A DNA stretch of 64,000 bases from Hanamia caeni (GCF_003721595.1 NZ_RJJR01000005.1:248001-312000); one strand, 5' to 3'; positions 1 to 8,966 are shown, numbered from the stretch's first letter. The notes: generated by a model not told the origin, from the letters alone. Translations and numbers: made by a program.

Positions 1-59
1 ATAGGATTTATTTAATTAATTTTTGCATCCGGAAATTTATTAACTGAAATTAATTTTTG

Positions 60-67
60 TAAATTTG
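60..67 (+). promoter_or_regulatory. possible -7 element of the tmRNA promoter
   Basis: TAAATTTG fits the Bacteroidota -7 consensus TAnnTTTG and lies 17 bases upstream of the mature tmRNA 5' end, which would leave a short leader for RNase P to remove. I see no convincing TTG about 20 bases further upstream, so this is a weak call. Nothing else is visible in bases 1-84. Confidence 0.3.
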
Positions 68-84
68 TTGATTCACTAAATCCC

Positions 85-453
85 GGGGCTGACCGGTTTT
101 GACAGCATAGTTCTTTGTAAGTATAAGCATGTAGCGCGTTGCGTAATTAGCGCTTTAATCTGAATACGAAAACTTTAAATGGCAATAACAATTTTGCCAT
201 GGCTGCGTAATCGATAGATTCGCTTCCATTAGGGCCGTTGAGCTGGTCAGGCCTGTTGCCACGCTCTTCCGCCGACTCAAAATAAAACGGGCTGCTGCAA
301 TTGAAGGCTGTGACAATTGCTTAAGACTATTCAGCTACGGAAATAGTTGGTTTGTTTTGCTCCTGCTTTTTCCCGACAAATAATGCAAAACTAAACATGT
401 AGAAGGCTTACGGCGGATGTGTTTGGACCAGGGTTCGAATCCCTGCAGCTCCA
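85..453 (+). ncRNA. ssrA: tmRNA (transfer-messenger RNA)
   Basis: This is the trans-translation RNA that rescues stalled ribosomes. The tRNA-like ends are clear. GGGGCT (85-90) pairs with AGCTCC (447-452), including one G-U pair, followed by discriminator A453. The T arm at 429-445 has CAGGG and CCCTG around a TTCGAAT loop. A short reading frame at 181-210 starts with GGC and ends in TAA, giving the tag GNNNFAMAA; the AMAA end fits tags that are degraded by ClpXP or Lon. The CCA tail is not encoded, since CAT follows the discriminator, so it must be added by the CCA enzyme. The length of about 369 nt is normal for a one-piece tmRNA. A strong hairpin terminator follows at once. The exact 5' end is inferred from base pairing. 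Confidence 0.95.
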
Positions 454-456
454 CAT

Positions 457-498
457 AAGAAGGCCTCCATTACTGAACGTATGGAGGCCTTCTTTGCT
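457..498 (+). terminator. hairpin terminator after tmRNA
   Basis: A perfect 14-bp inverted repeat (457-470 with 481-494) encloses a 10-base loop and runs into TTCTTTGCTTC. It lies four bases after the tmRNA discriminator. It also sits 3' of metE, which points towards it, so it may insulate both transcripts. Confidence 0.85.
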
Positions 499-544
499 TC
501 ATATCCCACTTCTGGCCTTAATTAAAACCATGGTACCATTCAGT

Positions 545-2875
545 CTAAACTTCGGCCGGTATTACCGCTTCCTTTCTTAATATCTTTGCCGCATCTACCA
601 TTGCTTCCAGGGCTGCCTTCGTTTCGGGCCATGCCCGGGTTTTTAATCCGCAATCAGGATTTACCCACAATTGTTTTGCAGGAATAACTTTGCTGGCTTT
701 ATGAATCAAATCTATCATTTCTTCTTTTGATGGCACCCGTGGCGAATGAATATCATACACGCCCGGACCGATATCGTTCGGATATTTAAATGCTGCAAAT
801 ACATCCAGTAATTCCATTTGTGATCGCGAAGTTTCTATAGTAATGACATCGGCGTCCATGGCCGCAATATCTTCAATAATGTCATTAAATTCTGAATAGC
901 ACATGTGTGTATGAACCTGGGTTTCATCCTTCACGCCTGAGGCGGAAATCTTAAACGCCTTAACAGCCCAATCTAAATAATTACGCCAGTTTTCTTTGCG
1001 TAATGGCAACCCCTCACGAAGTGCCGGCTCATCAATTTGAAGGATTTTGATATTTGCATTTTCAAGATCAGCAACTTCGTCACGTATTGCAAAAGCAATC
1101 TGCATGCACGTTTCAGCGTGCGGCTGGTCATTGCGCACGAAACTCCATTGCAGTATGGTAACCGGCCCGGTCAACATTCCTTTTACCAATTTTTTCGTCA
1201 ATGATTGAGCAAACTTTGTATAATAAAGGGTCATCGGATGTTTTCTTTCCACATCGCCAACAATGATCGGGGGCTTCACACAGCGGCTGCCATAGCTTTG
1301 CACCCATCCGTTTTTAGTAAACACGAATCCATCCAGTTGTTCGCCAAAATATTCCACCATGTCATTGCGCTCAAATTCACCATGCACTAACACATCAATT
1401 CCTGATTCTTCCTGCCAGCGGATAGATGATTCAATTTCTTTTTTTACGAGGCTATCATATTCCTCATTGGCAATTTCTCCTTTCTTCAGTTTGGCTCTCC
1501 ATCCCCGTACTTCTTTTGTTTGCGGGAAAGAGCCGATAGTAGTAGTAGGAAATAAGGGAAGGTTTAACTGCTTTTGTTGTATGGCTTTTCTTTTAGAAAA
1601 TGGACTTTGACGATTTAAGTCTTTATCAGAAAACTTTTTTATCCTGTCCTGAATTTTTTGCTTATGAATAAGAGCGGATTGTTTTTTTTCATCAATCGCT
1701 TTTTTATTATCGGTCAGCTTGCGCAGATTTTCTGTTGAGGGATTTTCTTCTGAAAGCGCAGCCAACGTTGCTACTTCATCAATTTTTTGTTTGGCAAAAG
1801 CCATCCAGTTTTTAATTGTTGACGGAAGATTTTTTTCATCAGTTTCTAAATCCAAATCACAAGGCACATGGAGCAACGAACAGGAGGGCGCAATCATAAT
1901 TCTGTCGGCGCCGATAGCTTCTTTCGCTTTTGCTATCAATAGAAGTGAATTCGTAAAATCATTTTTCCAGATATTTCTGCCATCGGTAAGGCCTAATGAT
2001 AAACTCATTTTAGACTGACGAATACTGGTCTGCAGAATATCCTCCAATTGCAAAGGACAACGTGCCAAATCAAGGTGCAACGTCTGAACCGGAAGCTGCA
2101 AAACCGTTTCTAGATTATCTCCATAGCATTCAAAATAAGCAGCCAGGATAATGTGCAAACCGGGAAATGCCTTTTTGATATCACTATAAACCTTAATAAA
2201 AAGCTTTCGCTCTGCCTCAGTAAGATTTAATGACAAGCAAGGCTCATCAAATTGGATATAGTGGGCATTTGCATCGTCCAGATTTTTTAAAACTTCAAAA
2301 TAAACGGGTAACAAATTATTTATTAATTCCAGGCGGTGAAAGCCTTCCTGTTTTTCTTTGCCGAGCAACAAGTAGGAAATAGGCCCTAATAATACAGGCT
2401 TTGCGTTAAACCCTTCTCTTTTCGCTTCGCGGAATTCGTGAATTATCTTTTTAGAAAAGAAACAAAATTTTTGATTCGCAACGAACTCAGGTACAATGAA
2501 ATGATAATTGGTGTCAAACCACTTCGTCATTTCCATTGCAGTGATATCATAATCGTCTTTTTGATAACCTCTCGCCATTGCAAAAAGCAAATCAATATCC
2601 CGTAATTGCTTTTTTTCCATGAGCGAATGAAATCTTTCAGGGATAGCACCCACCATCAGGCTTGTATCCAATACATGGTCGTAATAGGAAAAATCATTGC
2701 ATGGAATAATATCAATCCCTGCATTTTGCTGCAACTGCCAGTTTTGAAGGCGGATGCTCTTGGCGGTTTGTTCCAGTTCAATCGCCGAAATTTTGCCGGC
2801 CCAATATTGTTCATTCGCTTTTTTTAATTCTCGGTGGCTGCCGATACGTGGGTATCCTAAATTGTGAGTAAGCAT
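545..2875 (-). CDS. metE: cobalamin-independent methionine synthase
   Basis: MetE transfers a methyl group from 5-methyltetrahydropteroyl-triglutamate to homocysteine, the last step of methionine synthesis in the cytoplasm, without vitamin B12. The 776-residue length fits the family (E. coli 753). The N-terminal half carries the folate-binding repeat opening with LGYPRIGSHRELK. The C-terminal catalytic half carries the zinc ligands His657 and Cys659 (THMC), Glu681 (TIETSRS) and Cys742 (NPDCGLK), with the same spacing as E. coli 641/643/665/726. The gene is transcribed towards the tmRNA terminator and lies back to back with an Lrp/AsnC-type regulator at 3040, an obvious candidate controller. 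I see no SAM or cobalamin riboswitch in the 164-bp intergenic region. Identification is secure; regulation is inference. Confidence 0.97.
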   Translation of the reverse strand: MLTHNLGYPRIGSHRELKKANEQYWAGKISAIELEQTAKSIRLQNWQLQQNAGIDIIPCNDFSYYDHVLDTSLMVGAIPERFHSLMEKKQLRDIDLLFAMARGYQKDDYDITAMEMTKWFDTNYHFIVPEFVANQKFCFFSKKIIHEFREAKREGFNAKPVLLGPISYLLLGKEKQEGFHRLELINNLLPVYFEVLKNLDDANAHYIQFDEPCLSLNLTEAERKLFIKVYSDIKKAFPGLHIILAAYFECYGDNLETVLQLPVQTLHLDLARCPLQLEDILQTSIRQSKMSLSLGLTDGRNIWKNDFTNSLLLIAKAKEAIGADRIMIAPSCSLLHVPCDLDLETDEKNLPSTIKNWMAFAKQKIDEVATLAALSEENPSTENLRKLTDNKKAIDEKKQSALIHKQKIQDRIKKFSDKDLNRQSPFSKRKAIQQKQLNLPLFPTTTIGSFPQTKEVRGWRAKLKKGEIANEEYDSLVKKEIESSIRWQEESGIDVLVHGEFERNDMVEYFGEQLDGFVFTKNGWVQSYGSRCVKPPIIVGDVERKHPMTLYYTKFAQSLTKKLVKGMLTGPVTILQWSFVRNDQPHAETCMQIAFAIRDEVADLENANIKILQIDEPALREGLPLRKENWRNYLDWAVKAFKISASGVKDETQVHTHMCYSEFNDIIEDIAAMDADVITIETSRSQMELLDVFAAFKYPNDIGPGVYDIHSPRVPSKEEMIDLIHKASKVIPAKQLWVNPDCGLKTRAWPETKAALEAMVDAAKILRKEAVIPAEV

Positions 2876-2965
2876 GTTCAGAGGCTTTTAAAAATTTTAA
2901 GCAAAACTAAGCATCTGGATAAAATTTCTTTATAAGTCTTATAACTTTGGAATTTTGTTCTATAT

Positions 2966-2990
2966 GAATATTTTAAATAGAAAATTATTC
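2966..2990. promoter_or_regulatory. palindrome between metE and the Lrp-type gene
   Basis: An imperfect AT-rich palindrome with GAATA on the left and TTATTC on the right lies in the middle of the divergent intergenic region. The size and AT-rich centre suit an Lrp/AsnC-family site. It could serve both autoregulation and control of metE. This is inference from position and symmetry only. Confidence 0.35.
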
Positions 2991-3039
2991 TAAAAATTAG
3001 TATTCAGTTTATATTTGACAGCAAAATAAACTTTTAAAA

Positions 3040-3495
3040 ATGTTGGATACAATTGATAAATCAATCCTGAAAATGTTGCAAAACGATGCGCATATTACCA
3101 ACCGCGAAATTTCTTTAAAACTTCACCTTACCACTACGCCCGTGCATGAACGCATCAAGCGACTGGAAAAAGATGGTTATATAAAAAAGTATGTTGCTCT
3201 GCTCGACAAAGAAAAATTGGATAAGGGCTTAACTGTTTTTTGTAATGTTTCATTAAAGCAACATACCAACGAAAATGGCAAAAAGCTGGTAAAAGAAATC
3301 CAGTCCATTCCTGAAGTAGTTGAATGTTATAACATCGCCGGCGATTATGATTTTATGTTGAAAATCCTGGTTAAAGATATGCCTGCATATCAAAAATTTG
3401 TATTGGGCGTATTGGGCACTATTAAAAGCATAGGGAGCGTAAAAAGCGTTTTTGTGATGGGCGAAATCAAGAGCAGCACAAGTGTTCCTTTTTAA
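3040..3495 (+). CDS. Lrp/AsnC family transcriptional regulator
   Basis: A 151-residue one-domain regulator of the feast/famine family. Residues 1-60 form the AsnC-type winged helix-turn-helix (DKSILKMLQNDAHITNREIS, then TTPVHERIKRLEKDGYI). Residues 70-150 form the RAM ligand-binding domain, recognisable from GDYDFMLKILVKD. Such proteins assemble into octamers or larger rings and respond to amino acids. It is divergent from metE with 164 bp between the starts, which suggests methionine or a related amino acid as the signal. That link is inference; the family call is firm. It is followed at 80 bp by an unrelated MutS-like gene on the same strand. Confidence 0.9.
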   Translation: MLDTIDKSILKMLQNDAHITNREISLKLHLTTTPVHERIKRLEKDGYIKKYVALLDKEKLDKGLTVFCNVSLKQHTNENGKKLVKEIQSIPEVVECYNIAGDYDFMLKILVKDMPAYQKFVLGVLGTIKSIGSVKSVFVMGEIKSSTSVPF

Positions 3496-3575
3496 TTATA
3501 GCTTAAATCGTTTGACTGGAAATCATACTCTTGTTTATTCAAGTACTTTTACAAACTTTTTAAGAAAATTTTGAC

Positions 3576-5366
3576 ATGGATTCCAGACAATTTTATGAAA
3601 GCAGATTAACCGAGCTGCAACTACAACTGAAAAAGCTCAAACAAAAGAAATCTTCTTTTGCGTGGCTGAGACTCGGTGCTGTCGTTGCTATTGTTGCTGC
3701 ATTTTATTTTCTGTGGTCGCTGGGAATCGGATTTGTAATGGGCGCCATAATTCTGTTGCTGATTGTTTTTGTTCAACTCATAAAAGCAGATTTAAAAAAT
3801 CATGCAAAAATTGAGCACACGGATAAGTTGATAGCTATTAATGAAAATGAATTACAATTTCTAAGCGGCAACTATTTTGTTTTTGACAACGGATCGGAGC
3901 ATATTCCCAAACAGCACGAGTATGCAAATGATCTTGACATATTTGGCAGAGCTTCTTTATTTCAATATATCAACCGCACTACTTCCGAGCCGGGAAGCAG
4001 GCAACTGGCTGATTTTTTAAAAGCGCCTGCACCGGTTGCAGATATAATCAACCGCCAGGAAGCAATTAAAGAGCTATCAGCTAAAATGATATGGAGCCAG
4101 GATTTCCAGGCAAATGGCCAAAAAAATAAAGTTACTTTTTCTGCCAAAGAGCGCCTTGAAAAATGGATGCAAGCCTCCGATATTTTTTCAGGATTCAGAC
4201 CGTGGAAATGGCTTCGATATGTATTGCCCGCAATTATTATTACCATTGTTGTATTATATATTTTTAGCCTTGTTGGAAATACAATCTTTTATACCTCCTT
4301 ATTTTTATTTGCAATCATTGCTTATCAAATTAACAAATATGTAGCGCCTGTTCATGAGCAATTATCAAAGGTTTCCGACGAAATGCGAACACTTTATTCT
4401 ACAATTTCTTCAATCGAAAAGGAAGCCTTTAATACCTCGTTATTGCAACAATGGCAATCAATTTTCCGGCAGCAAAATAAAAAAGCTTCAGCAGATATTT
4501 TAAGATTAAAAAATATACTGGATCGCCTCGATATCAGGTATAACCTCGTGCTATCAGCTCCCCTTAATCTTTTGCTTTTATGGAACCTGCAGCAGGTGCT
4601 GGATCTCGAAAAGTGGAAAAAAAATGTTCAGAATAATTTTAATTCCTGGTTTCAAACACTTGCCGGTTTTGAAGCGATCAACAGCCTCGGCGTTATTTGC
4701 TTTAATCACCCTTCCTGGGTTTTTCCTCAAATCAATCAAAATTATTTTTCAATTCATGGAAATGAAATTGGCCATCCGTTAATACCCAAAGAAAAAAGAG
4801 TAAATAATTTTATAAACATCGAGGACAATTCAGAACTCATGCTGGTTACAGGTTCTAACATGGCAGGAAAAAGCACTTACCTCAGAAGCATCGGAATTAA
4901 CACAGTGCTTGCAATGACTGGCTCACCGGTATGTGCTGCATCATTTGCTGTTTCGCACGTAAAGTTAATCAGCAGCATGCGGGTTACAGATAATCTTGAA
5001 GAAAGCACTTCTACATTTTATGCAGAGTTAAAAAAATTAAAAGCCATAATTGACCGTGTAAATGCAGGAGAGAAGGTTTTTATACTGCTCGACGAAATCC
5101 TGAGAGGTACAAATTCACTGGACAGGCATACAGGATCAAAGGCGCTGATTAAGCAATTAATAAAAAGAAAAGCCGCAGCCATTATTGCAACTCACGATCT
5201 TGAGCTGGCGAATTTAAAGGAAGATTTTTCAGGGAGTATTCGTAATTATCATTTTGATGTGCAGGTTAGCAATGACGAATTGTATTTTGATTATCGCCTG
5301 AAACCCGGTGTTTGCAACAGTTTGAACGCTTCAATATTGATGAAAAAAATTGGTATAGAACTTTAA
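3576..5366 (+). CDS. membrane-anchored MutS-family ATPase
   Basis: A 596-residue protein of the MutS ATPase superfamily, different from the true mismatch-repair MutS. It lacks the N-terminal mismatch-recognition domain. Two hydrophobic segments lie near residues 28-65, with another pair around 210-250. The middle resembles the MutS core helices. The C-terminal third is the ABC-type ATPase: Walker A GSNMAGKST at 426-434, the conserved DNLEESTSTFYAEL segment, and Walker B with Asp506-Glu507 in FILLDEILRGTNS. Similar proteins are common in Bacteroidota and are usually annotated simply as MutS-like; their role is not established as far as I know. The membrane segments argue against classical mismatch repair. 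Confidence 0.85.
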   Translation: MDSRQFYESRLTELQLQLKKLKQKKSSFAWLRLGAVVAIVAAFYFLWSLGIGFVMGAIILLLIVFVQLIKADLKNHAKIEHTDKLIAINENELQFLSGNYFVFDNGSEHIPKQHEYANDLDIFGRASLFQYINRTTSEPGSRQLADFLKAPAPVADIINRQEAIKELSAKMIWSQDFQANGQKNKVTFSAKERLEKWMQASDIFSGFRPWKWLRYVLPAIIITIVVLYIFSLVGNTIFYTSLFLFAIIAYQINKYVAPVHEQLSKVSDEMRTLYSTISSIEKEAFNTSLLQQWQSIFRQQNKKASADILRLKNILDRLDIRYNLVLSAPLNLLLLWNLQQVLDLEKWKKNVQNNFNSWFQTLAGFEAINSLGVICFNHPSWVFPQINQNYFSIHGNEIGHPLIPKEKRVNNFINIEDNSELMLVTGSNMAGKSTYLRSIGINTVLAMTGSPVCAASFAVSHVKLISSMRVTDNLEESTSTFYAELKKLKAIIDRVNAGEKVFILLDEILRGTNSLDRHTGSKALIKQLIKRKAAAIIATHDLELANLKEDFSGSIRNYHFDVQVSNDELYFDYRLKPGVCNSLNASILMKKIGIEL

Positions 5367-5455
5367 AATAGATTGAGATCTGCATGCGAAACGATTAATG
5401 TCAAATCAAAAATTCTTTTTGGCACTGTACTTGAATCTTTTTTGAAAAAGAACTT

Positions 5456-6160
5456 ATGAATAAAGTTTATATTTCATGCATGATATTTTTGTTCGCTTTT
5501 TCAGGGTGTGATACTGCGAAAAATATTTTAAATTCTGTCGGAACCCCCAACGGAAATCTTACTACCGAAGAAGTTGTTGATGGTTTAAAAACAGCGTTAC
5601 GCGTTGGAACTGACACTGCTACTACTAAATTATCTGCATTAGATGGGTTTTACAAAGATGCTCTCGTTAAAATCGTGATGCCGCCGGAAGCGCAAAAGGT
5701 AGAAAAAACGTTAAGAGATGTTGGTTTTGGAAGTGTAGTTGATAAAGCAGTTTTATCCATGAACCGCGCTGCCGAAGATGCATCAAAATATGTGGGCAAT
5801 ATTTTTATCAATGCAATAAAACAAATGACCATCCAGGATGCGTTTTCAATATTAAGGGGTGGCAACACCGCTGCCACTGACTATCTGAAAGAAAAAACAA
5901 CTGCGCAACTAACTGCTGCCTTTAAGCCAATAATTTCAAAATCTCTTGACAAAACAGACGCTACAAAATACTGGAGCGATGTTTTTAGCACCTACAACCG
6001 GTTCTCCAATAAGCCCGTCAATACTGACCTCACAGCCTATGTAACCGGAAAGGCGCTCAATGGCTTGTTTTATAAAATCGGCCTTGAAGAGCAGCAAATC
6101 CGGCAAAATCCTGCCGCCCGCGTTACAGAGATTTTGAAAAAGGTTTTTGCCAACCAATAA
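5456..6160 (+). CDS. DUF4197 lipoprotein
   Basis: A 234-residue exported protein matching the DUF4197 family, whose function is unknown. The N-terminus is a signal peptide with lipobox FSGC, so Cys18 would be lipidated. The rest is helical and rich in Ala and Lys. Family-typical segments include LTTEEVVDGLKTALRVG, the following GFYKDALVKI, and ITIQDAFSILRGG-like sequence (here MTIQDAFSILRGG) near residues 121-133. It ends convergently with the DsbA-like gene at 6268, with no strong hairpin between. Both the family assignment and the lipoprotein prediction come from sequence pattern. Confidence 0.85.
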   Translation: MNKVYISCMIFLFAFSGCDTAKNILNSVGTPNGNLTTEEVVDGLKTALRVGTDTATTKLSALDGFYKDALVKIVMPPEAQKVEKTLRDVGFGSVVDKAVLSMNRAAEDASKYVGNIFINAIKQMTIQDAFSILRGGNTAATDYLKEKTTAQLTAAFKPIISKSLDKTDATKYWSDVFSTYNRFSNKPVNTDLTAYVTGKALNGLFYKIGLEEQQIRQNPAARVTEILKKVFANQ

Positions 6161-6267
6161 AAAAATCATATTACCGCTAACTATTTTTTACCTCGAAATA
6201 AAAATCAACTTATTTTTTAGTTTACTATAAAATAAAACTTACAGTTGACCAAAAAATGCGTGAACAA

Positions 6268-6789
6268 TTATTCAGCGTTGCGAACTGCATTAGCTAAGGA
6301 TTCGTAAGTTTCATCGTAATCATTTATTAATTCGTCATCAATAAAAAACGTTGGAGTGGATGAAACATTAGCCCTGATGCCACTTTCAATATCACTTTCA
6401 ATTTTTGCCATAACATTTTGACTTGCCCTGTCGTCATCAAACTGCTCCAGGTTCAGATTTAAAGATTCGGCGAAATATATCAAATTATCTTCCGTAAGCT
6501 GATCCTGCTGTTCGAAAATTAAATCATGCATTTCCCAAAATTTATTCTGCAAACCTGCTGCTTCGGCGGCCTGAGCTGCAATCATAGATTCCGGCAACTG
6601 CTCATCAGGAAAGTTTCTGAACACAAACAAAAGATCATTATGAAATTCTTTTATCAACCTTTTTATGAGCGGATAAGCCTCCGCACTTTTCTTACACTGA
6701 AAATCGCCATACTCCACCAATGTGATAGTTGCGCTTGTTTTTCCTTCAATATGGTCCAGCGAGCCAACGGGGGTGTTTAAATCAGCCAT
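6268..6789 (-). CDS. DsbA-family thioredoxin-fold protein with a CXXS motif
   Basis: A 173-residue thioredoxin-fold protein of the DsbA type. After the first strand comes VEYGDFQCKKS, where DsbA-like relatives normally have CxxC: Cys32 is present but the second position is Ser35. The helical insertion (AEAAGLQNKFWEMHDLIFEQ) and the cis-proline loop SSTPTFFIDDEL near residues 142-153 are typical. There is no signal peptide, so it is probably cytoplasmic. With one active-site cysteine it could act as a monothiol isomerase or reductase, or in glutathione or bacillithiol-type chemistry, but not as a standard disulfide oxidase. It stands alone. Family firm, activity uncertain. Confidence 0.87.
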   Translation of the reverse strand: MADLNTPVGSLDHIEGKTSATITLVEYGDFQCKKSAEAYPLIKRLIKEFHNDLLFVFRNFPDEQLPESMIAAQAAEAAGLQNKFWEMHDLIFEQQDQLTEDNLIYFAESLNLNLEQFDDDRASQNVMAKIESDIESGIRANVSSTPTFFIDDELINDYDETYESLANAVRNAE

Positions 6790-6937
6790 GAATTAAGTAT
6801 TTAGGTGTATACGAATTAATAGAATGCCTATTCATCACTTAAAAAAACAAACAAATACTAAACAAGATTAGTGCCGTTTTAAACTCAATTGATCAGCAGT
6901 TGATAAATTGTAAATAGATTTGCAAAAATTCAAACGG

Positions 6938-7423
6938 ATGAAAATCAGTCATGAAAAATCAAAATCCGGCTTGCTTCCCTTCTCAAAAGATCACTATGCG
7001 GGATCTTTATTTTGTTGGAAAATCAGACAGGGCATCAAGTTTCATATAGAAAAGCAGCGGATGCTGGATTATGTCAGCTATTTCTGGAGCCATTATTTTT
7101 CAGGCCATTTTAAAGAAGAAGAGGAAATACTTTTTGGCCTGGTAAGAGACAAACAGGTGCAAAAAGCTTTGGCTGATCATCAAGAAATTAAAACAGTCTT
7201 TAAAAACATAGAAACTTCAGGCTTGCAATACGCAGAGGATATTCTGCTCGAACTTTCAGACACGATTGACAACCACATCCGTTTTGAAGAAAGAATATTG
7301 TTTCCGCATCTCTGCAAAGCGCTATCGGATAAGCAACTGAAAGGTATTGGCGACCAGTTGGTTCGCGAGCCTCTTGTTGATGACTATCAGGATCAGTTTT
7401 GGATAAAATCAAAGTCGTTATGA
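6938..7423 (+). CDS. hemerythrin-domain (HHE) protein
   Basis: A 161-residue protein with a hemerythrin-like four-helix bundle. Candidate metal ligands are His in SKDHYAGS, His in KFHIEK, the HF-EEEE segment (GHFKEEEEILF), His in LADHQE, and HIRFEERILFPHL near the end. Such domains bind a di-iron centre and handle O2, NO or iron. I chose the ATG at 6938 rather than the TTG at 6920, because the six extra residues add nothing conserved. It is followed by a 2Fe-2S ferredoxin-like gene 46 bp downstream, which suggests a shared redox or iron role. Substrate unknown. Confidence 0.85.
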   Translation: MKISHEKSKSGLLPFSKDHYAGSLFCWKIRQGIKFHIEKQRMLDYVSYFWSHYFSGHFKEEEEILFGLVRDKQVQKALADHQEIKTVFKNIETSGLQYAEDILLELSDTIDNHIRFEERILFPHLCKALSDKQLKGIGDQLVREPLVDDYQDQFWIKSKSL

Positions 7424-7469
7424 TTTTTGTATTGCAGCTTTATGTTGTTTTTAAATCATTCTGCCAATA

Positions 7470-7811
7470 ATGATTGTGCGAAAAAAGGATATTTGTTTTT
7501 CAATTTTTTATAATAAGGAAGAAATCGAGGTGGCTACTTTCGAAGGAGAATTCAGAAACCTTATGGTATTAATAAATGAAAAACTTTATGTCGAAGATTT
7601 TGGCGAATGTAAAGGAATAGGCAGATGTGGAACGTGCCTGGTAATTGCACAAAGCATGGGCGAAAGCATAATGGAAAGAAATGAAAAAAGCACGCTTCAG
7701 AAATGCGCTTACGTCCACACTAACCTGCGGTTATCCTGCCAGATAATGGTAAACGATGCCTTGCAGGGTGCCCGCATTGAAATAGTGGAAGATCGCCCTG
7801 ATGTACGATAG
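7470..7811 (+). CDS. 2Fe-2S ferredoxin-type protein
   Basis: A 113-residue ferredoxin of the adrenodoxin/plant-type fold. The cluster ligands are visible as GECKGIGRCGTC (C-x5-C-x2-C) near residues 49-60 and a fourth cysteine in RLSCQI near residue 90. The N-terminal strand before NLMVLINEKL fits the beta-grasp. It should transfer single electrons in the cytoplasm. Its partner is not identifiable; the hemerythrin-domain gene just upstream on the same strand is one candidate. No signal peptide or extra domain is present. Confidence 0.88.
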   Translation: MIVRKKDICFSIFYNKEEIEVATFEGEFRNLMVLINEKLYVEDFGECKGIGRCGTCLVIAQSMGESIMERNEKSTLQKCAYVHTNLRLSCQIMVNDALQGARIEIVEDRPDVR

Positions 7812-7913
7812 CAGCAGTAAACAAACCTGACAGTAAATAGATAAATATTCCGGATTTTTATTTTGTCGCACTATTTTTTGTGTGAATTATTTTTTATCAA
7901 TAACAATTGAATC

Positions 7914-8849
7914 TTGAAAAGGTTATCATTATTTATTTCATTTCATCTTACCTCATTAATGATGGTGGCTCAAACAACAATACCCTCTTATTATATTCAA
8001 AAGAGAGAATTTACAGATTCTTTGTATCAGATTGTTCATGATGTTCATCTTGATGGAACTTATGATGCAGGTGACGATGGAATGGAAAAAATTTCTTTTG
8101 CAGTAATTGACCTCGCGGCTAAAAGCCCCGTAATTGGCGGGGTAAATATGGATAATTTTATTTATCCGGCTTCTCTTTATAAAATGTATGTAGCGATGGA
8201 AGTGCTGAACCAAATTGAACAAGGCGCGCACTCATTGTCTGAACCCTATATTGTAAAAACGCCCAATGATGTGGATGTAGTGAAAGAAATAAGCTGGGAT
8301 CCGCGGCCTTTGCTGCGTGATGGCGACACCGTTACCATTAATTATTTATTGGATCTGATGATTACGCGAAGCGATAATTCAGCCGCTAATTGCCTAATTG
8401 ATATCGCCGGCAGAAAAAATATTAATAAAATGATGCACGCCAATGGATGGGTTGGAAGTGAAGTGACAAGAAAATATTTGCCCCGCAAATTTGAAGATGC
8501 AGGATATGATACGATAAGAGGAACGGTTACCTGCGCTCTGCACGCGGCAGATTTTATGTTTAAAATATATACCAATACATTAATTAGCCCGTGGGTAAGC
8601 CAGCAAATAAAAGTTTTGTTGGGAAGGCAATTGGATACAACCAAACTATCCGGAGGCCTTCCCCATAACGTTATGTTTTATCATAAATCAGGGTGGTGGC
8701 GCTATTTTACCAATGATGCGGGCATTGTGGATGACGGGACGGTAAAGTATGCAATCGCGCTATTGACACCGGTTACAGAAGAAAAAGTGCGTGAAAGAAT
8801 GAGAGAATTGTCACGCAGGGTTTATGAATTAATGCGGAGAAGGCATTAA
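7914..8849 (+). CDS. exported serine hydrolase, class A beta-lactamase-like
   Basis: A 311-residue protein of the penicillin-recognising serine hydrolase fold (Beta-lactamase2 type). The three signatures are present: S87-LY-K90 (SxxK), S153-D154-N155 (SDN) and K258-S259-G260 (KSG). The start is a TTG giving a hydrophobic leader that ends in VAQ, so it is probably exported to the periplasm. The omega-loop glutamate expected in true class A beta-lactamases (ExxLN) is not obvious, so a role as an esterase or peptidoglycan-related hydrolase is as likely as drug resistance. It ends before a bidirectional hairpin at 8936. No regulator lies next to it. Confidence 0.85.
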   Translation: MKRLSLFISFHLTSLMMVAQTTIPSYYIQKREFTDSLYQIVHDVHLDGTYDAGDDGMEKISFAVIDLAAKSPVIGGVNMDNFIYPASLYKMYVAMEVLNQIEQGAHSLSEPYIVKTPNDVDVVKEISWDPRPLLRDGDTVTINYLLDLMITRSDNSAANCLIDIAGRKNINKMMHANGWVGSEVTRKYLPRKFEDAGYDTIRGTVTCALHAADFMFKIYTNTLISPWVSQQIKVLLGRQLDTTKLSGGLPHNVMFYHKSGWWRYFTNDAGIVDDGTVKYAIALLTPVTEEKVRERMRELSRRVYELMRRRH

Positions 8850-8935
8850 ATTTCAACCCATAACAAATTATTTTTTCATTTGCAAGACTCCGATGAATCT
8901 TTGAAGTTATTTTTTTTAAGAGAGATAAAAAAGAA

Positions 8936-8966
8936 AAGCGACAGCTCAACAACTGTCGCTTCTTTC
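8936..8966 (+). terminator. bidirectional hairpin terminator
   Basis: A 9-bp stem, AAGCGACAG (8936-8944) with CTGTCGCTT (8953-8961), has an 8-base loop. It is followed by CTTT on the plus strand and by a T-rich run on the minus strand. It separates the serine hydrolase from the converging response regulator. I see nothing gene-like in the rest of 8850-9146. Confidence 0.75.

Noticed and set aside
2876..2965. Possible SAM or cobalamin riboswitch before metE
   Set aside because: The leader is short and I see no P1/pseudoknot pattern or B12-box-like sequence.
3576..5366. True mismatch-repair MutS
   Set aside because: No mismatch-binding N-terminal domain and several membrane segments are present, so only the ATPase superfamily is claimed.
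5380..5390. AAACGATTAA resembling the LacI-type motif
   Set aside because: Only one half matches TTAAnCGnTTAA, showing half-sites occur by chance in this AT-rich DNA.
7914..8849. Beta-lactamase conferring resistance
   Set aside because: SxxK, SDN and KSG are shared with other serine hydrolases and the omega-loop glutamate is not evident, so a resistance role is not claimed.
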